Positions 10,490-23,773 of a stretch of 64,000 nt of DNA are shown here, piece after piece; the first letter of the stretch is position 1; the number at the start of each line of letters is the position of its first letter. Under the pieces are notes generated by a model. It did not search any database, was not told where the DNA came from, and saw nothing but the letters and a program-made list of their open reading frames with translations. The DNA lies in contig OZ038533.1 in NCBI GenBank assembly GCA_964036665.1, positions 7,276,413-7,340,412 on the forward strand, read 5' to 3'. The translations under genes and the position numbers were made by a program. This DNA is from Gordius sp. MW1 (lineage: Eukaryota; Nematomorpha; Gordioida; Gordea; Gordiidae).

Positions 10490-13094
10490 TTAAGCCCTAG
10501 AGAGGAAACTCTGTGGCGTAACAGGATAAATGAGTGTATATGTGCGCTTACAGACGCCTGGGCATGGAAGTCTTAATAACCTGATTTGGGAGACTACGTC
10601 TTCCTAGCGCTTTGTTATGGTGGTGGCGGAAAATTTTAATAACAGGATAGGCAGCCACCAATGGATGAGGGGCGACCCTATGAAATAAGGAGCGCTTAAT
10701 AAGTATATGCAGAGAATTCAAGCTCAAGGGTGGAGCTTCTGGTTTTGTCATAAAAGCTGCCTACCCTGGAAGTACCTTATCACCAAGAAATATTACTGTC
10801 TTAACATTTTCTCATTAAAAAGTCATGTTATGGTTATGTTAGGGACGTGAGGCGATTTACCTAGGGTGGTATGACGATTAAAGTGGACTTTGCATAACTC
10901 GTTGGATGAGAGACCTCAAATTGATTGGTGCAAGAGCGACTACCCTAGTATTCTAAAGTTAAAGCTGAAAATCATACCTTAAAGGGAACCTCGGTTCCTG
11001 AGACAAGTACAGAGTATAGATTAGAAAGTGCTGTCCGATGACGATAGAACGATTGAGCACCTCGACCAAACGTTGCTAAAACTCTTGATAAAGTTAAGAG
11101 TCTTCAACAACCTACCCAGGGGCCTGCATGGTTTGTCAAGAACCGAGAGACGCTATTGGCCAAGTGCATCTGAAGAGGAAGCTGTGGAGAATGTTGCCAG
11201 GGTCTGATGGAATGGCCGGAGAGGTTAATAAGGATATGGGTATGGTTGTGTTTGCTCGCTCCACAAAATACCCTTTAGTCACTGGCCGAAATGGAGAGTT
11301 GGCTTTACCGTGGTTAGTGTACGAGAGTGATGTACAAAGTGAAGTGGCTGAAAGATGATCCTAGTTGCCATGGAGTCATCTTCCTAAGTCAGTGAAAATT
11401 CTAGTCGGTGTCGCAGCGCGTAGACTCCGAGGCATTAGCTAGACAGCATTGCCACTGAGCCAACACGGCTTTAGGCAGTATTATTCCAATTGCGAGATCA
11501 TTCACATTGTAATTGAGGAAACTCCAAATAGCAATAATATACTCGTTATTTGCTGCGTTAACATAAGGCGTTTGATTCGGTTCTGAGATCTGCCCTTTAC
11601 CAAGTCCCGGATCACTATGTTCATCCCAGCTCAAGGAGAAATCAAGTAGTTTCACGGGGAAAATAAATCGGTGCTTTCCATGGGCACGAGGCTTTCCGTT
11701 ACTTACCCTTTAAATCGCTCTATTAAGCGATGAAGCAAAGGCGCCGTTCCTCCTCCTATTATTTGAGCCAAGCATGTGGGGCTACCAACACCTTGGGATG
11801 TTGTCGAGGCTTCAGATACGTTGAATAGGATGTACCCCAATCTGGCTGGAAGCTTAAGCGGCCCTTGAATAAGGTCCTGTTAAGTGCGGTGATTTTGCCT
11901 AGTTTACCGTATTGATGCGAAACTTGGAGCTGGGCAGTGCGAACTGAAGAGAGGGCCGTCGTTTCGCGAACAGGGTTATAAGTCGCTTGTTGGAAATTAG
12001 CAGGCTCGAACGCATTACTACCAAGCTGAGGGCCGAGGTCATAATTCCTCGCGTTTTTATAGCTCAAAGGCAAATACTCAAACTTGCTATTAAAGAAATT
12101 CAAGATCCTAGCAAAGCGGCACTGTTCTGCCAGCTTGGTCCACCGAGAATGCCCCCAAGGTGTCAAGCATGCTTCTAGGGCTTTGATCGAATATTTTCCT
12201 ATCTTGATGCTGTCATTAGACGATACCCTTAGGGTAATGTTCTGTCTCTTCAAGCTTTCTGGAGAATTAGAAGCGGTTTAATTCCATTGTCCCTGGCACC
12301 ATTTATTGCACGAAACAATGGTTTGATGCGAATTCGTCAGTAAGAGTGGCTTGCTGAAGCATCAAGAGTCTCATCTAAATGGTGGTGTGAAGGCAGACTA
12401 ACGGAAACTTCTTGCACTGACGATTAGATTTAGGCAAGAAGGGAGAGCGAGTATTGCGGAATTAAAGCACGCCGATAAATACACAACTAACAAATCCCGA
12501 CATCGCATAGGAAGCACGGGCCTAACACTTTTGCTTAGTCCAGCTGACCTCAGAACTAAATCCGGAATCTTGTTTTAAATTTTATGAAAATCCTCTGTCA
12601 GGCCTTAAAGGTGCGTCATCGGAAGGGTTGACTTAACTAATATAGGATGCGTTAGCTCATTAAACTACTCCCCAAGTTGTTTGGCTCCATACCCATCACC
12701 CGAGCTCGGTGGACTCCTGAATTCTCTTGAGGAGAGGATCACTGATAGTCCAACCGCTATGGCAAGGCTGGCTTGCGGTTTTATCTGTGTGGGTATGTGA
12801 CCGGCTGCAACTTATATCGCCCATGCAAATTTCCAACCGGGCTCGCTCCCCTAGGTAGGCCCTTTGGGGGGTAGAAATAATATAGATTCTTTCAAAAGGG
12901 AGCATAGTTATGTTATTGTTGTGGATGCGCTTTTTCTCATGCGCTTCTTCCCCCTCTCCCCCTCTCTCTGTAAGATGCCGCGTGCTAACGCCAGCTGCGC
13001 TAGCAAGGCAAGCCAAGATTAAGGAGATCGTTGTACTGTAACCACAATTAGTGGTTGGAAAAACCTTAGGTGGGCGGACCTTAGGTTCGCCCAA
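10490..13094. other. G+C-richer block of unknown origin, no intact gene
   Basis: Base composition is well above the AT-rich host background and similar to the LINE fragments. Short open frames exist on both strands (for example 11759-12253 minus, 164 codons; 12696-13094 minus, 132 codons), but none shows a family motif I recognise and their overlaps look accidental. Around 12380-12540 plus, a broken frame loosely recalls the C-terminal part of LINE proteins. I infer a decayed retroelement or other foreign insertion, at low confidence. Confidence 0.3.
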
Positions 13095-13686
13095 AGTCAG
13101 GTTTTAGGTTTGGTTTTAAATTGTTTATTGCTTTTAAATTTAGTTACATTTGAATATATAAGAATTAAGTTCATGATAACTCTCTGATTTTTAATATTTA
13201 CCTATTTTGGACCACTTGATAGCATGTTATATTTGCTTCATGCAATAATTTATCAAAGATATTGCAACCATTTAGGTTTAGCCTGGGTCCCCAAAATCCC
13301 AAACTAAAATTTTGGGCTAGATTTTATAACTCTAGCCCAAAACCTTAGGTAGGAACGAATCCTAAACCCAAGACTTAAGGTTGGCTCAGGTCACCTTGGG
13401 GTTTGCATACATAAGGTATAGTTTATATCGAAGTATTTTGGCTGAAGTAGAGTCGCTAAGCAATTTCTTTTATTAGATTATTAATTATCATTTGTTTAAA
13501 TTTAAAAAAAATGAAAAATAAATAAAATAAAAAATCAAATCAATACTCCACTATATTTTAATCATAGATGTAAATGTGTTATTTATATTAGCGCCATCTT
13601 TAAACGTTTCAATTTATATGAACACATTATTTTCCTGACGCATTGCCCTTTATATGCTAGTTACTGTGTGTGGTGTGTGTAGTATT
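13095..13686. other. Non-coding stretch with an 11-bp hairpin
   Basis: TTTTGGGCTAG (13310-13320) pairs perfectly with CTAGCCCAAAA (13332-13342) across an 11-base loop, and CCTTAGGT/CCTAAACC motifs repeat around it, which suggests a decayed fold-back element. The remainder is AT-rich without genes. Confidence 0.4.
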
Positions 13687-13694
13687 AGCGCAGC

Positions 13695-13894
13695 TAGAGT
13701 TGTTAAATTGCTAACTTTGAAATCCAGCTATTATCTGCTCGAGTTTCTGCTCGGCCCTCGAGCATTTATATATGCTACTGTTCTGCCTAGTGCACCGAAC
13801 AGCGAGCACATATTGTGCTAACGCGCATATTAAGCAACTCAGTGTGCGTGCTCGCGTCTGGAGTTTGAAGAAAGTTAGCAATTTAACAACTCTA
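13695..13894. mobile_element. 200-bp hAT-type MITE
   Basis: TAGAGTTGTTAAATTGCTAA at the left is mirrored by TTAGCAATTTAACAACTCTA at the right (a 20-bp perfect inverted repeat, continuing imperfectly). Flanks AGCGCAGC (13687-13694) and AACGCAGC (13895-13902) match at 7 of 8. Length, TAGAG ends and 8-bp duplication fit a hAT MITE. Confidence 0.75.
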
Positions 13895-13993
13895 AACGCA
13901 GCACCATAGAACTCCCCCCTTCTCTTTCCCTTCCCACACGACCCAGCATTTAATGAGAGCATGGGTATACCCTTGCTCCAAAAAAATTTTTCC

Positions 13994-16901
13994 CTATAGC
14001 TGTTTGTCACATTTAGTGTTCAGCTCCTTCAAGTACGTTCTCCATGTATTCCTGCACTTGCACCAGCTTCGCTTTAGCTCGTACCTTCTCAAGTCCATAT
14101 CTATTTTATGCTTCCATGTCAGTTTAGGCCTCCCTCTCTTTCGCTTACCTTCGACTTGCACTTTCTTGATAGGATTTGCCAAGTGACTCTCCTCCCGTCT
14201 CTCCAAATGGCCATACCATCTCAATCTTCTTACCACCAACTTTCTCCGAATCGGAACTACATTTAGTTTATCCCTTATGTCTTGATACCTTATATGGTCC
14301 TTTTTGCTTATTCCCAAGATCCATCTTAACATTCGCATCTCCATTGTAGCCAAGCTTTGTTCCTCATTTGTCTTAATTGCCCAGGTTTCCGCTCCATACA
14401 ATACCGTGGGTACAATAACAGTGTTATATAACCATCCTTTCAATTTGAGTGGTATGTGTTTGTCACATAGAACACCACTCATCTCCCTGAATTTTAGCCA
14501 GCCTGCGTTTATTCTTGCCTTAATTTCGTTTTCATACCTCCATCACATTGTACCCTAGAACCAAGATATTTGAATTCCTTCCTACTGCTTATACACCAGT
14601 CATCGATTTGCAGGTGTGTTCTTTGTATTCATTCCCCGACTTCAAGCATACATATTCAGTTTTATCTCGATTGATCCTAAGGCCTTTGCTTTCAATTCGC
14701 TCCATCCACACTTTTACCTGCTCTGCTAATTCCACATTTGAGCCTGCGCACAGGACTATATCATCCGCAAAGAGCATTGCCCAAGGTGATTCGCGTTTCA
14801 GGTCCTTCGTTATCGAATCCATTATTGTTATGAAGAGCAATGGACTTAGGGCCGATCGTTGATGCACACCGACATTTAGACTAAATCCCTTTGATGTACC
14901 ACTGGATGTCCGAACTTTGCTTTTTGCGTTTATATACATATCCTTTATTAACATTATATATCGTCGGGTACACCATTAGAACTCAGGCTATTCCATATCA
15001 ACTGCCTTGGCACTTTATCGAAAGCCTTCTCATTATTGATGAACACATATGAAGATCCTTTTGTTTTTACTTATATAATTCCATAAGCTTCCTAAGACCA
15101 TATATTGCTTCTGAAGTCGACTTTCCAGTCATGAACCCAAATTGTCGTTCATCTATTGAGATTATTTTTCGGAGTCTAGCTTCTATAACCTTTTCCCACA
15201 CCTTCATTACATGAATCGTTAACTTTATCCCTCGATAGTTGTTGCATTCTTGTACATCTCCTTTCAATTTATAGATAGGTATAACATAGCTTTCCACTCA
15301 TCAGACATTATACCACTTGCAAGTATTTTGTTAAACAGCTTTGCAAGTAGATGTACACCTAAGGGTCCTAGGTATATTATCAGGTCCCACCGCTCTACCC
15401 ATGGTCATCTTTATAAGCACCTGGTCAACCTCTTCTTCTGTCACTTCTAACTCTGTGTCATATTCATAGGTCTTGCTTTTGCAGTGGTCCGAAAACCCAT
15501 TTTCACTGTTTAATAATTCTTTATATTATTCTTCCCAACGATCTATGATTTGATGGTCCAGAGTTAGAGTGATGCCTTCCTTGCTCTTTATAGTTTTCAC
15601 GTTTACCACATCCTTCGAGTTCCTTGCTATGGTGTTTGCGATTTCGTAGATCATTCTTTCCCCTTCTTTACTGGTTAACTTGGCATTCAAATTCTCGTAG
15701 ACCTCTGTTTTAGCCTTGGCTACAACGTTTTGCCTCATTTTTGGCTTTCACATATGCCAATCGTGTTTCTTCATTTATGTTGCCTGACCATATTTTGTAA
15801 AGCTTTCTTTTCAACTTGACCAGGCGTTGCACGTCTTCGTTCCACCACCATGTCTCCTCATCTTTTTGCATACCTGGTTTACCTTCTCCTAGAACACATC
15901 TCGTTACTGATCATACCGTGTTAGCTATGTTATTCCACATATCGTTAGTATTCTGCTGATCATCTATTTGCAGCCGTCCAACTATTTGATCATTGTAAAT
16001 ATCTTTCAAATTTGTTAGCCGGAACCATTTGATTTTCCCATTTAATCTCTTCGGCTTTTGTGTTTTCGCCTTGGAGATGGTATTGTCCATCACTACAAGT
16101 CTATGCTGGGCTGCAATAGCCTCACCTGGTATCACCTTACAATCTCGTACATTCTTTAATTCCTTCGATTTCCACTTTTGTACGTTATTAGGTGATTTAC
16201 ATTCTTTTTGAAGAAGGTATTTGTGATGGCCAAATCAAATGCCACGGCTATTTTCAATATTTCGTCCCCTTCATTTCTAGCTTCGTATCCATTTCCACCA
16301 AGGTACCGTTCAAATCCTTCTCTTGTTTTGTCTACGTGACTATTCATATCCGCTCCAATTATAACTATCTTGGCTCGTTTCGTCTAATTCTTCCCGAAAG
16401 TCCTCCTTTTCTTCATCTGTGCATCCTGTTTGCGGAGCATATCCGGAAACTACATTAATCATTTGACGTTCTATGCATAGTTTCAACATCATGAGTCGCC
16501 CACTTTTTCTTTGTACCTCATTGACTTTATCTTGCAGATGTGAGGCTAGTATGATTGCCACGCCATTTTTATTTGTTTCTAGGCCATTGAAGTAAAGTTT
16601 ATAGCCTTCACCTATTATCCTTGCTTTTGCGCCTTTCCATCTTGTTTCCTGTATACACGCTATATCAACCCGTCGCTTGCTGAGGGTGTCAGCATTCTCG
16701 GCATTTTGCAGTTATCGTTCCAACATTTAGCGAGCTCACTCTCAATCTCGTCCTTAACAGACTAGTTGCATTAACTACATCCGTTTGCGGAAGATGTAGT
16801 GACCCTCGTTGACTTTTCGCATGATACGGGCGCCTACCATGCCCGTCGTTTACGGAGGACGCCTTAGCGCTTTCATTACTTTTATTATTACGAACTTTCA
16901 T
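13994..16901 (-). pseudogene. RTE-like LINE: endonuclease plus reverse transcriptase, broken by frameshifts
   Basis: Reading 5' to 3' on the minus strand: an AP-type endonuclease starting with SLNVGTITAKCRE (about 16720), VVSGYAPQTGCTDEEKEDF (about 16450) and the N-terminally eroded LARNEGDEILKIAVAFDLAITNT-like stretch (about 16230). Reverse transcriptase follows with YKLKGDVQECNNYRGIKL (about 15270), FGFMTGKSTSEAI (about 15130) and the catalytic block MLFADDIVLCAG (about 14770). The C-terminus has VLYGAETW, RMLRWILGISKKDHIR and RLRWYGHLERRE (14000-14400). At least seven separate open pieces in different frames show that the copy is inactive. The order and motifs are typical of RTE-related LINEs in animals. 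A tRNA-like sequence lies about 93 bp upstream. Confidence 0.85.
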
Positions 16902-16993
16902 ATAGCACTTGGATCAGGGGTGACGCTCGGCTATCTAGGCCTGACAGCCGTGTTGACGTTGTGATTGTGAGATATTTTTAATCTTTGAAATAA

Positions 16994-17068
16994 GTGCCGG
17001 GGGTGGTATCGAATCGGCAACCTCGTGCTTCAAAGTCTAAACTTATACCCACTACGCCACCACGCCCC
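16994..17068 (-). repeat. tRNA-like sequence (SINE head or tRNA-derived promoter)
   Basis: The 75-base minus-strand sequence contains a perfect Pol III A box, TGGCGTAGTGGG, and a B box, GATTCGATACC, at tRNA-like spacing, with GGGGCGTGGTGG at the 5' end able to pair with CCACCCCC at the 3' end. Cloverleaf pairing is imperfect and no clean anticodon stem is evident, so a tRNA-derived SINE head is likelier than a working tRNA gene. Confidence 0.55.
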
Positions 17069-17640
17069 TTGCTCCAAAATTTTCACACCTAAATATTAAG
17101 GCTAATATTAGTCGCCTTGTTCCAACTCTGCTCTACCCCCCGGGCCATCCCTGTTCCATTAAGCGCAACCTCGTTCTACCCCGCTCCAACCCCACTTCAC
17201 CTAAATATTATTTTATATGGAAGGGCATGCGCTACTTTGCTATACAGCATATGCAGTAGTTAAGAGAGGGAGGGAGGGGTAGGAGAACAAATGTTAATCT
17301 GTATGAATAAACATTACATGGTGTTTAGATACATTTGCGGTGACAACACTAGAAGTTGAAAAAAAAATTATAGTGGTAATTTAGATTTAAAACATCATAA
17401 ATTACCTAAAGGTATATTTTATTGCCTTAGCATCCTAGATGGTTTATATATACTTTTTATCGACCTAATAAGACGGTCAAGTTTTTTGTTTACGTTTTGA
17501 CATTTAATAAAGACGTCATATGACGTCATACAGGGATACTGTAAAATGCAAACATCATACAAGGATACTGTAAAATGCAACAATGTAGATAATCTTTCAT
17601 ATATAAAATTGATTTAGTTCATCGACAAAATACCTCCTGA
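17069..17640. other. Non-coding spacer with short direct repeat
   Basis: No gene seen. A palindromic GACGTCATATGACGTC lies at about 17513-17528, followed by two copies of AAGGATACTGTAAAATGCAA-like sequence (about 17530-17580). The segment AAGTTTTTTGTTTACGTTTTGACATTTAATAAA recurs in diverged form near 59520. Confidence 0.4.
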
Positions 17641-17959
17641 AGACATTGATAGTTTAATTTATGTAGAAATTCTACTTTTATACCTAAATGCGTCGCAAGA
17701 GATCAATGATAGGCCGTTGTACACGAATTGCAAATCGAATGCGTCAAGCACGTACTATCAGAAATGATGAGTGCACACTGTTTTCACACTCGCGTTCTTC
17801 TGCTTCAATAATATTCTCAACCAATTGAGCAAGCCAATCTACTAACAGCGAGTTTGAAGGCAGATATTATTCTGCTTCCAGCAGTGAAATTCACATGAAC
17901 TCTGAAATAGGCAAGAAAAATTTTGGTTTTAATATAGAAGTAGTATATATATTTTTATG

Positions 17960-18391
17960 TTTTAGGCCAAGATGAAAATTGTAATTCTGCTGGAGTGGGG
18001 AAAACTGTCTCTTCTTTTTCTTATGATAAAAATGCTGGTAATTGAAATTATGCAAGTTATTTTTATTTTATTAATATATATTGATAAAGATGAGTGTATT
18101 GGCAGCTCTACTAATTGCTCAGTCTTTGAAAGTGAAAAACATGGGCTAAATTTAAAACTTAAACCATCATATATTATGATTTCATGGACATCTAAATACA
18201 AATGGCTAATTTTTGATGAAGCCTTAGGTGGGGCTTTATGCTCTGTCTGTTCTCTTTACAACAAAAACGATTTATTTATTCAACAAAAAACAAAGGGTGT
18301 GTTCATTAATGTCTCGTTTACAAATTACAGAAAAGCGACAGGAGTAAGAGGAAAGCTATTAAACATGATATATCACTTATATCACCAATAA
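17960..18391 (+). pseudogene. hAT-type transposase relic with TTF zinc finger
   Basis: The frame ending at 18391 contains SKYKWLIFDEALGGALCSVC at about 18190-18250, then SLYNK and GVFINVSFTNYRKATG. This is the W-x-KYxWL...CxxC...W/Y-x-KA pattern of the TTF-type zinc finger that precedes the catalytic domain in hAT-type transposases and ZMYM-like proteins. The frame stops before the expected His residues and no DDE/dimerisation domain follows, so it is a fragment. It is the only trace in the window of a protein that could mobilise the hAT-type elements. Confidence 0.6.
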
Positions 18392-21300
18392 AGATCAATA
18401 AATATTATATAAAATAGTTTAGCAATTAAAAAAAATTTTACCCTCCCCGGAAGTTGAAAATACCCCCCCGGAGCATTTTTTCTGAAAGAAACCCTGCAAA
18501 ACGTTATTCGCATTCTTTCCACAACTAATTTCCTTAACCGCCTTCGTTGTGAGTTGGGCAGTAACGCTAGTGTATTTTACACATTGCACTGGCGGGGTAT
18601 GCATTGCGTCTCGTTTGTGGAGGACGCCCTAGCTTTCTGTTAAATATACATGAATTGCATTTTTCCTCTACCCCGCCCCCTCCCCCCCCCCATGACGCCG
18701 GCCAACTTTAATATTTAAGAAAAATTATAAAATAAATTGTTGTTGAAGAAATATTGTGACAATATATACCTTTTCAATAAGATATTAAGGGATGCAGAAT
18801 AAGAGAATTGCAAGCAAATATTGTAGAAAGGCTTATTACTTATTTTTTCTATTTCTTCAACATAAACGTGATTGCTTTTTAATTTTGTTCAACAGAATGA
18901 TGTTAGTTTATTCTTGAGGTATCATATAGCCTTATTTAAAAATAATAAAGTTTTAATTTTTAGACCGATGAGAGCTTACTATGTAACATAGATTTTTCTT
19001 TCATAATTTTATAAAGTTATATATGAATATTAAGATCCAGTCTCAAGGTTTAATAAGGGCTTGTTTAGGACGTCCAAATTTAAAACTATAAAAAATATTT
19101 AAAGGCATTCGACTTCGTGTATGTTGATGACAGCAAATTGTGCGAATTTGAATAAACCAGGTAAGAAGTTTGAATATGATTTAGCTTAAGCAAATAATGT
19201 AAACGGTATAGCCAAAACTTGACATTAAATGCTTATTTAGGGGATTAATTGTACATTATGTGAAGCTATCAGTACATAATTTTATAGTATGATTATTAAA
19301 TTTATTTCACTTCTTAAATATTTTAAAAAGTTTTAACATGGTTTACAACCAGGTTAATAATGGAATTATGAATTTTTCGTATTAATTTTAAAGTTTTACA
19401 TTATGTAAAAACAAATAATTTATATAATTTAGAACTTTGCTAAGAATATGAACCAAAACTTCTTTTTTTTTGATAATTAAATTTCAACATTTACCATTAA
19501 CTATTTTATACAATAAGTTACCATTGTTTCTCTTATGATAAAGCTATCTGGACCAAATATTCTATAAAAATGGGTTTATTTTAAAAGAAAAGAGGGTAGC
19601 CATTTTTTCACCTTAATAACCTAATATTTTTTCAACATAAATATTTGATTATGAATTTGAATTCATATTAATGAAATTTAAAAATGAAAGTGTATAGTGC
19701 CTATATTTTTGCTACTGAACAGTTAGATATTTGGTTATGTAATGAAATATTTCATGTAAATCCTCATTTATGATTGCTTATTTCATTAAACCTGTAAAAA
19801 GTGAATGATAGTAAAATTAAGAGTTAAGTCACCTTTAGGTAGAATATACACACTTTGTAATTTTTTTAAAATAGTTTAGAATTTCTTGTCAAATACTAGT
19901 TCAAAGTTGTATTATGTCAAGTCTGATCCATTTAAAACTGTCCTTCATAAATTAAAAAAAAATTTAAACATATTTTGAATGCAACATATAATATTAGTTA
20001 ATAAATCTTTTTAAAACATCACCTAGAAAAAGCATTATTTTTTAAAAAAAATGACTATTAATTGCTATGCAATTTATGGTTTATATAAGAGATGTATTGA
20101 CGCATTTAAATTTGATTATTACTGTGACAGATCATGAGAATACTAATTATCATTTAAGTTTTATACTAACCTTTAACCTAAATTGGACAAGAGAAAACCT
20201 GTTAACTTTTTTAGAATAACGTTACAATTTTTAAAGAAGCCATGGATTATAATTATTTTTTAAGTATTTGACGCCAATTGCGTGATATAAAAACTCATAA
20301 TATTTGTTCGCACGTGCAAAAACAGATACAAATCTTTGTTGACACGTGCATATTTTAATCCCTATTTTTAAAAACACTGAAAATTTTACTCAAATAAATA
20401 TTTTTATAGATACTCACATTTTTGATTTGTTTTGATTATAAATTGGTTGAGAATAGGGGAAAGAATTGTGATAGTAGTGCTAATTCATATCAAAAATCTT
20501 TTTATTATTAATACTTATAAAACAGAATTTTTTGAAAAATGACAATATATTTTTGGTGTCATTTTGTAGCCAAGATTAAAAATTAGTAGATATTTGCTTT
20601 TTTACCATTTTCTAATGGTCGCCCAACTCCCATTTTAATTTAAATTGTTATATAGGTGGTAAAAAACATTTCTTTTAAATTTTAGATGGTTTCGGACTAG
20701 GCAACGGTAGAAATGACATTTCGGCCATTATCAGATTACTAATTGACAACCAAATTTTTTAAAAACTTTTTTTCCATTGAGGCAGGCTTCCTGTCGCTAC
20801 AGAAGATTTTATTATAAGGGGAAGTAAAAGACAAAATTTTTATCCTTTAAACCCCACAGCTCGAAAAGTAGTGGTCTAAACGAGATAAAACTTTCAAAAT
20901 TGAGTAATATCAATAGTTTATACATTTCTACCAAAGAGTCGGCGGAAGTAGGCGTTTTATGTTCGATTTGACTTAAAAATATTATAAATTAAAAAAAATT
21001 TAAAAAAATTAAAAAAAAAATTATATATGAAAATTTTTAAAAGTCATATTATTACGTTTGCTAAAGTGAGTTGTTAAACGAATTCCTTAGCTTTGTGTTA
21101 ACTCACCAAGCATTCTATTTCACCATTTATATTTCTATGGGCGAAATAATTTTAATTTAAATAAAATATCAATGCGGACTCGAATTTCGCACAAAAAGTT
21201 TGGATAGAAATGCGCCCGGACTTAAAAAAGTATAGAAGCAAAGCAATTATGCCGGTCTACCATTCACCCTTTTCTAAACTTTGATAGTATGTCACATGAG

Positions 21301-21999
21301 TTACCCGGCGTTCGTGATGACGCGCGAAGCGAAAAGAAGTGAAGTGAATTTTTAGGCTAATTTATCAAACCCTTCATTATTTTTCTTAATATCTTTATAT
21401 TTATATATCTTCCTCCTCTAAAATAATTACGTCATAAAATTACTTAACTGTAAGTAATCTTAGTCTAAAGACGAGCTACCCCTATAGCGAGAGGGTTAAA
21501 CCACTCCTGGTTTGATTTTTTTAAATCAAGTTAATACTGGCCGGTCTCGAGGGATCGCAAGATGAGACTAACTCTTTTGTCACTAGGGGCAAAATTATTT
21601 TTAAAATTTTAGCCATAATTTTGATCAATTTCATCAAATTTTTGGATTTAGAGGGGGCCAGCCGCTCCTCCCTGCCCCCCCTTGGATACGCCCATGTGCT
21701 TTGCCATAAATGAATTGCACTGAGTTTGGTGGGGGGGGGGATGGATGAATGGTTATTAAAATTAGTAGCTTGTTTATATGGACTATTTTTAAAAATAACG
21801 CTTGAAAAAATTAATAAAGATTAATGGGAAAGTTGATTTAAAAAAGTTTTAGAAACTAGGGGTTAATTTTATTAAAGGCATTTACAATATAATTAAGTTT
21901 TAACTCGCTATTGTAAATATGAGTGCATTCAATTGTCGTTTCAATCGATTAAATCTTTGATATTATTACTGAAAAGCGATCCCCCATTGCTCCTTAATC
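18392..21999. other. AT-rich intergenic region with transposon end remnants
   Basis: Mostly AT-rich without coding signal. At 18430-18720 there is a G+C-richer block ending in C runs, probably a transposon remnant. At 20061-20075 lies the dispersed motif ATTGCTATGCAATTT. At about 21650-21690 the text CCTGCCCCCCCTTGGATACGCCCAT is one end of the ATGGGCGTAGCC family; its partner end was not found. VPS36 starts 14 bp after the region's CCTTAATCAATC. Confidence 0.5.
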
Positions 22000-22003
22000 A
22001 ATC

Positions 22004-23773
22004 ATGGATATTGATTTCGGCTGGAAATCTTATTCCCAAAATCTAAACGCTTTTGAGCAGCTATGCCTAAATCGGGACGGAGTTTCGCTCAATATAACGG
22101 GGAATAACCACAATTCGTTACCCGAGGGCAACGCTATAGTCACCAATTTTAACGTCATATGGAAACCGCCATCCAATGCCGATATGGAATTGTTGATTGG
22201 CTCAACTTCGAGCAATCGAACTCAACTTCTAAGTGGCGTGCCGGATTTGGCTTTATTTATACCTCTAGGCTCTATCGTATTGGCTGAGGGGGGAGAAGTC
22301 GTTTCAGGGAACCAGAAAAGTAATTATCAAATTATGATTATTAATATTATTGCAGAATTAAACGGTGATATGCTATTTAATTTGTATAATTTTTGGTGTC
22401 AGTGAGCGTGAAATATAAGTGATAACCTAATTTTATTTATAAAACAATTTAATTGTTGAAGATTTTGCACCTCGCAAAGAACATTCACAATAGAAACTCG
22501 TTAAAAAATATTATGATTTCGCACAATATTATCTAAAGAAACAATAAAACATTTATATTTAATAATACTAATATATATTACTAATATATATGTTTGCCAA
22601 AATTTAGCTATCAAAAGCGATAAGCTCACGGTCGTCCCCGAAATTGTATTACATTGTAGTAGCGATTCCGTGATTCACCTCAAATTTTGTCGAGGCGGAC
22701 AAATAGATTTCTTCCGAGAACTTCGAGTCCAGTTGGCCAATAAGAGTTGGCTCTCGTACTCAAAACCCACCACCGCTGACCTAAGTAATTTCAATAACGC
22801 CAATAAAGTCGGCGGTATTAGTGGAATAGAAAGAAGAATGATCGCTAAGGGTGAGCTTGTGGATTCTAACCTAGCTGAAGCCTTCAAAGACCTCAAATCG
22901 CTGCAACTTAAAGCGTTGGAAACGGTGAAACTTTGCCGCACCATCTCCTCCGAAATGAAATCAAAAGCGGGAATCATGAATCAAGATGATGTAGATACTT
23001 TTAAATCCCACCTCTTGAGCATGGGATTAGCGGATAACATCGACGATCAATGCGATACTTCGTTGTTTTCCCACAAGATCCCCAGCAAAAATTCTTCCAA
23101 ATTTCATCACCAACTGGCCGTTGAAATATGTAATCTCATACAACCCTTGCTGCTTACAGACAAACTCGGCCATCATAACGGTACCACTATCGGTGAAACT
23201 TCTTACAGCCATAAATCATCGTTGTACCAAGGATTCATGACGTTGCCCGAAGCGTATTGCCGCATCAATCGTGTTAAAATGTTTGAAATGGTGTCGCCGG
23301 AAGATATGGTTCATGCTTGTAATATTATTAATACCATGTTCGAAACCGAAAATAGTGTTTCAGACCTTAATATTATAAAGGAAAAGGACGTCCGTGCAAG
23401 TATAGAACGATTGAAGTTCAAAATTTTTGAAAATGAGCTCTCTGTCTTATGCCTAGAGTCGCTGCTACATTTCGACGCAGATTTTGATGGCAATGATCAA
23501 ATGAAAACCCTAGCCTCTTTCATCGAGAATCCTGAAGCAATGTTAAAAGTTATAGGTTCTACTAACATGGGTTCTGTTAAAAATTACCTGGCTAAAGTGG
23601 AATACTCTATTTCGCCAGAAGAAATGGCTCGCATTTTCAACGTTCCCGTTTTCATAGCGAAAGAGCGTTTATTAAAAGCTGAGCTTATGGGTAAATTGTG
23701 TCGCGATGATTCCCTCGAAGGATTGCGCTTTTATCCTAACGCCTTTTCTATCTCGTCCAAAATTGTATCGTGA
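22004..23773 (+). CDS. VPS36: Vacuolar protein sorting-associated protein 36 (ESCRT-II subunit)
   Basis: ESCRT-II subunit that binds ubiquitinated cargo and phosphoinositides on endosomes through its GLUE domain and bridges ESCRT-I to ESCRT-III in multivesicular body sorting. Two exons: 22004-22319 and 22608-23773, with a 288-bp GT-AG intron in phase 1 (donor GTAATT, acceptor AATTTAG), giving 493 residues, longer than the usual 380-400. The GLUE domain occupies about residues 1-150 (GDxVSLN..., IWKPP, IHLKFCRGGQIDFFRELR). GISGIERRM with an EAFKDLKSL helix follows. The C-terminal winged helices contain CRINRVKMFEMVSPEDMVHA, the GSVKNYL segment and the family-typical end KLCRDDSLEGLRFYPNAF. Codons are uninterrupted, so the gene looks functional. 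The start is the first in-frame ATG (22004). Confidence 0.95.

Noticed and set aside
11759-12253. 164-codon minus frame with opposing plus frames
   Set aside because: No recognisable domain, amino-acid use not protein-like, overlapped by two plus-strand frames; kept only as part of an unexplained block.
22670-22672. GTG as the start of a separate protein at VPS36 exon 2
   Set aside because: Exon 2 joins exon 1 in phase through a clean GT-AG intron, and the upstream residues belong to the GLUE domain.
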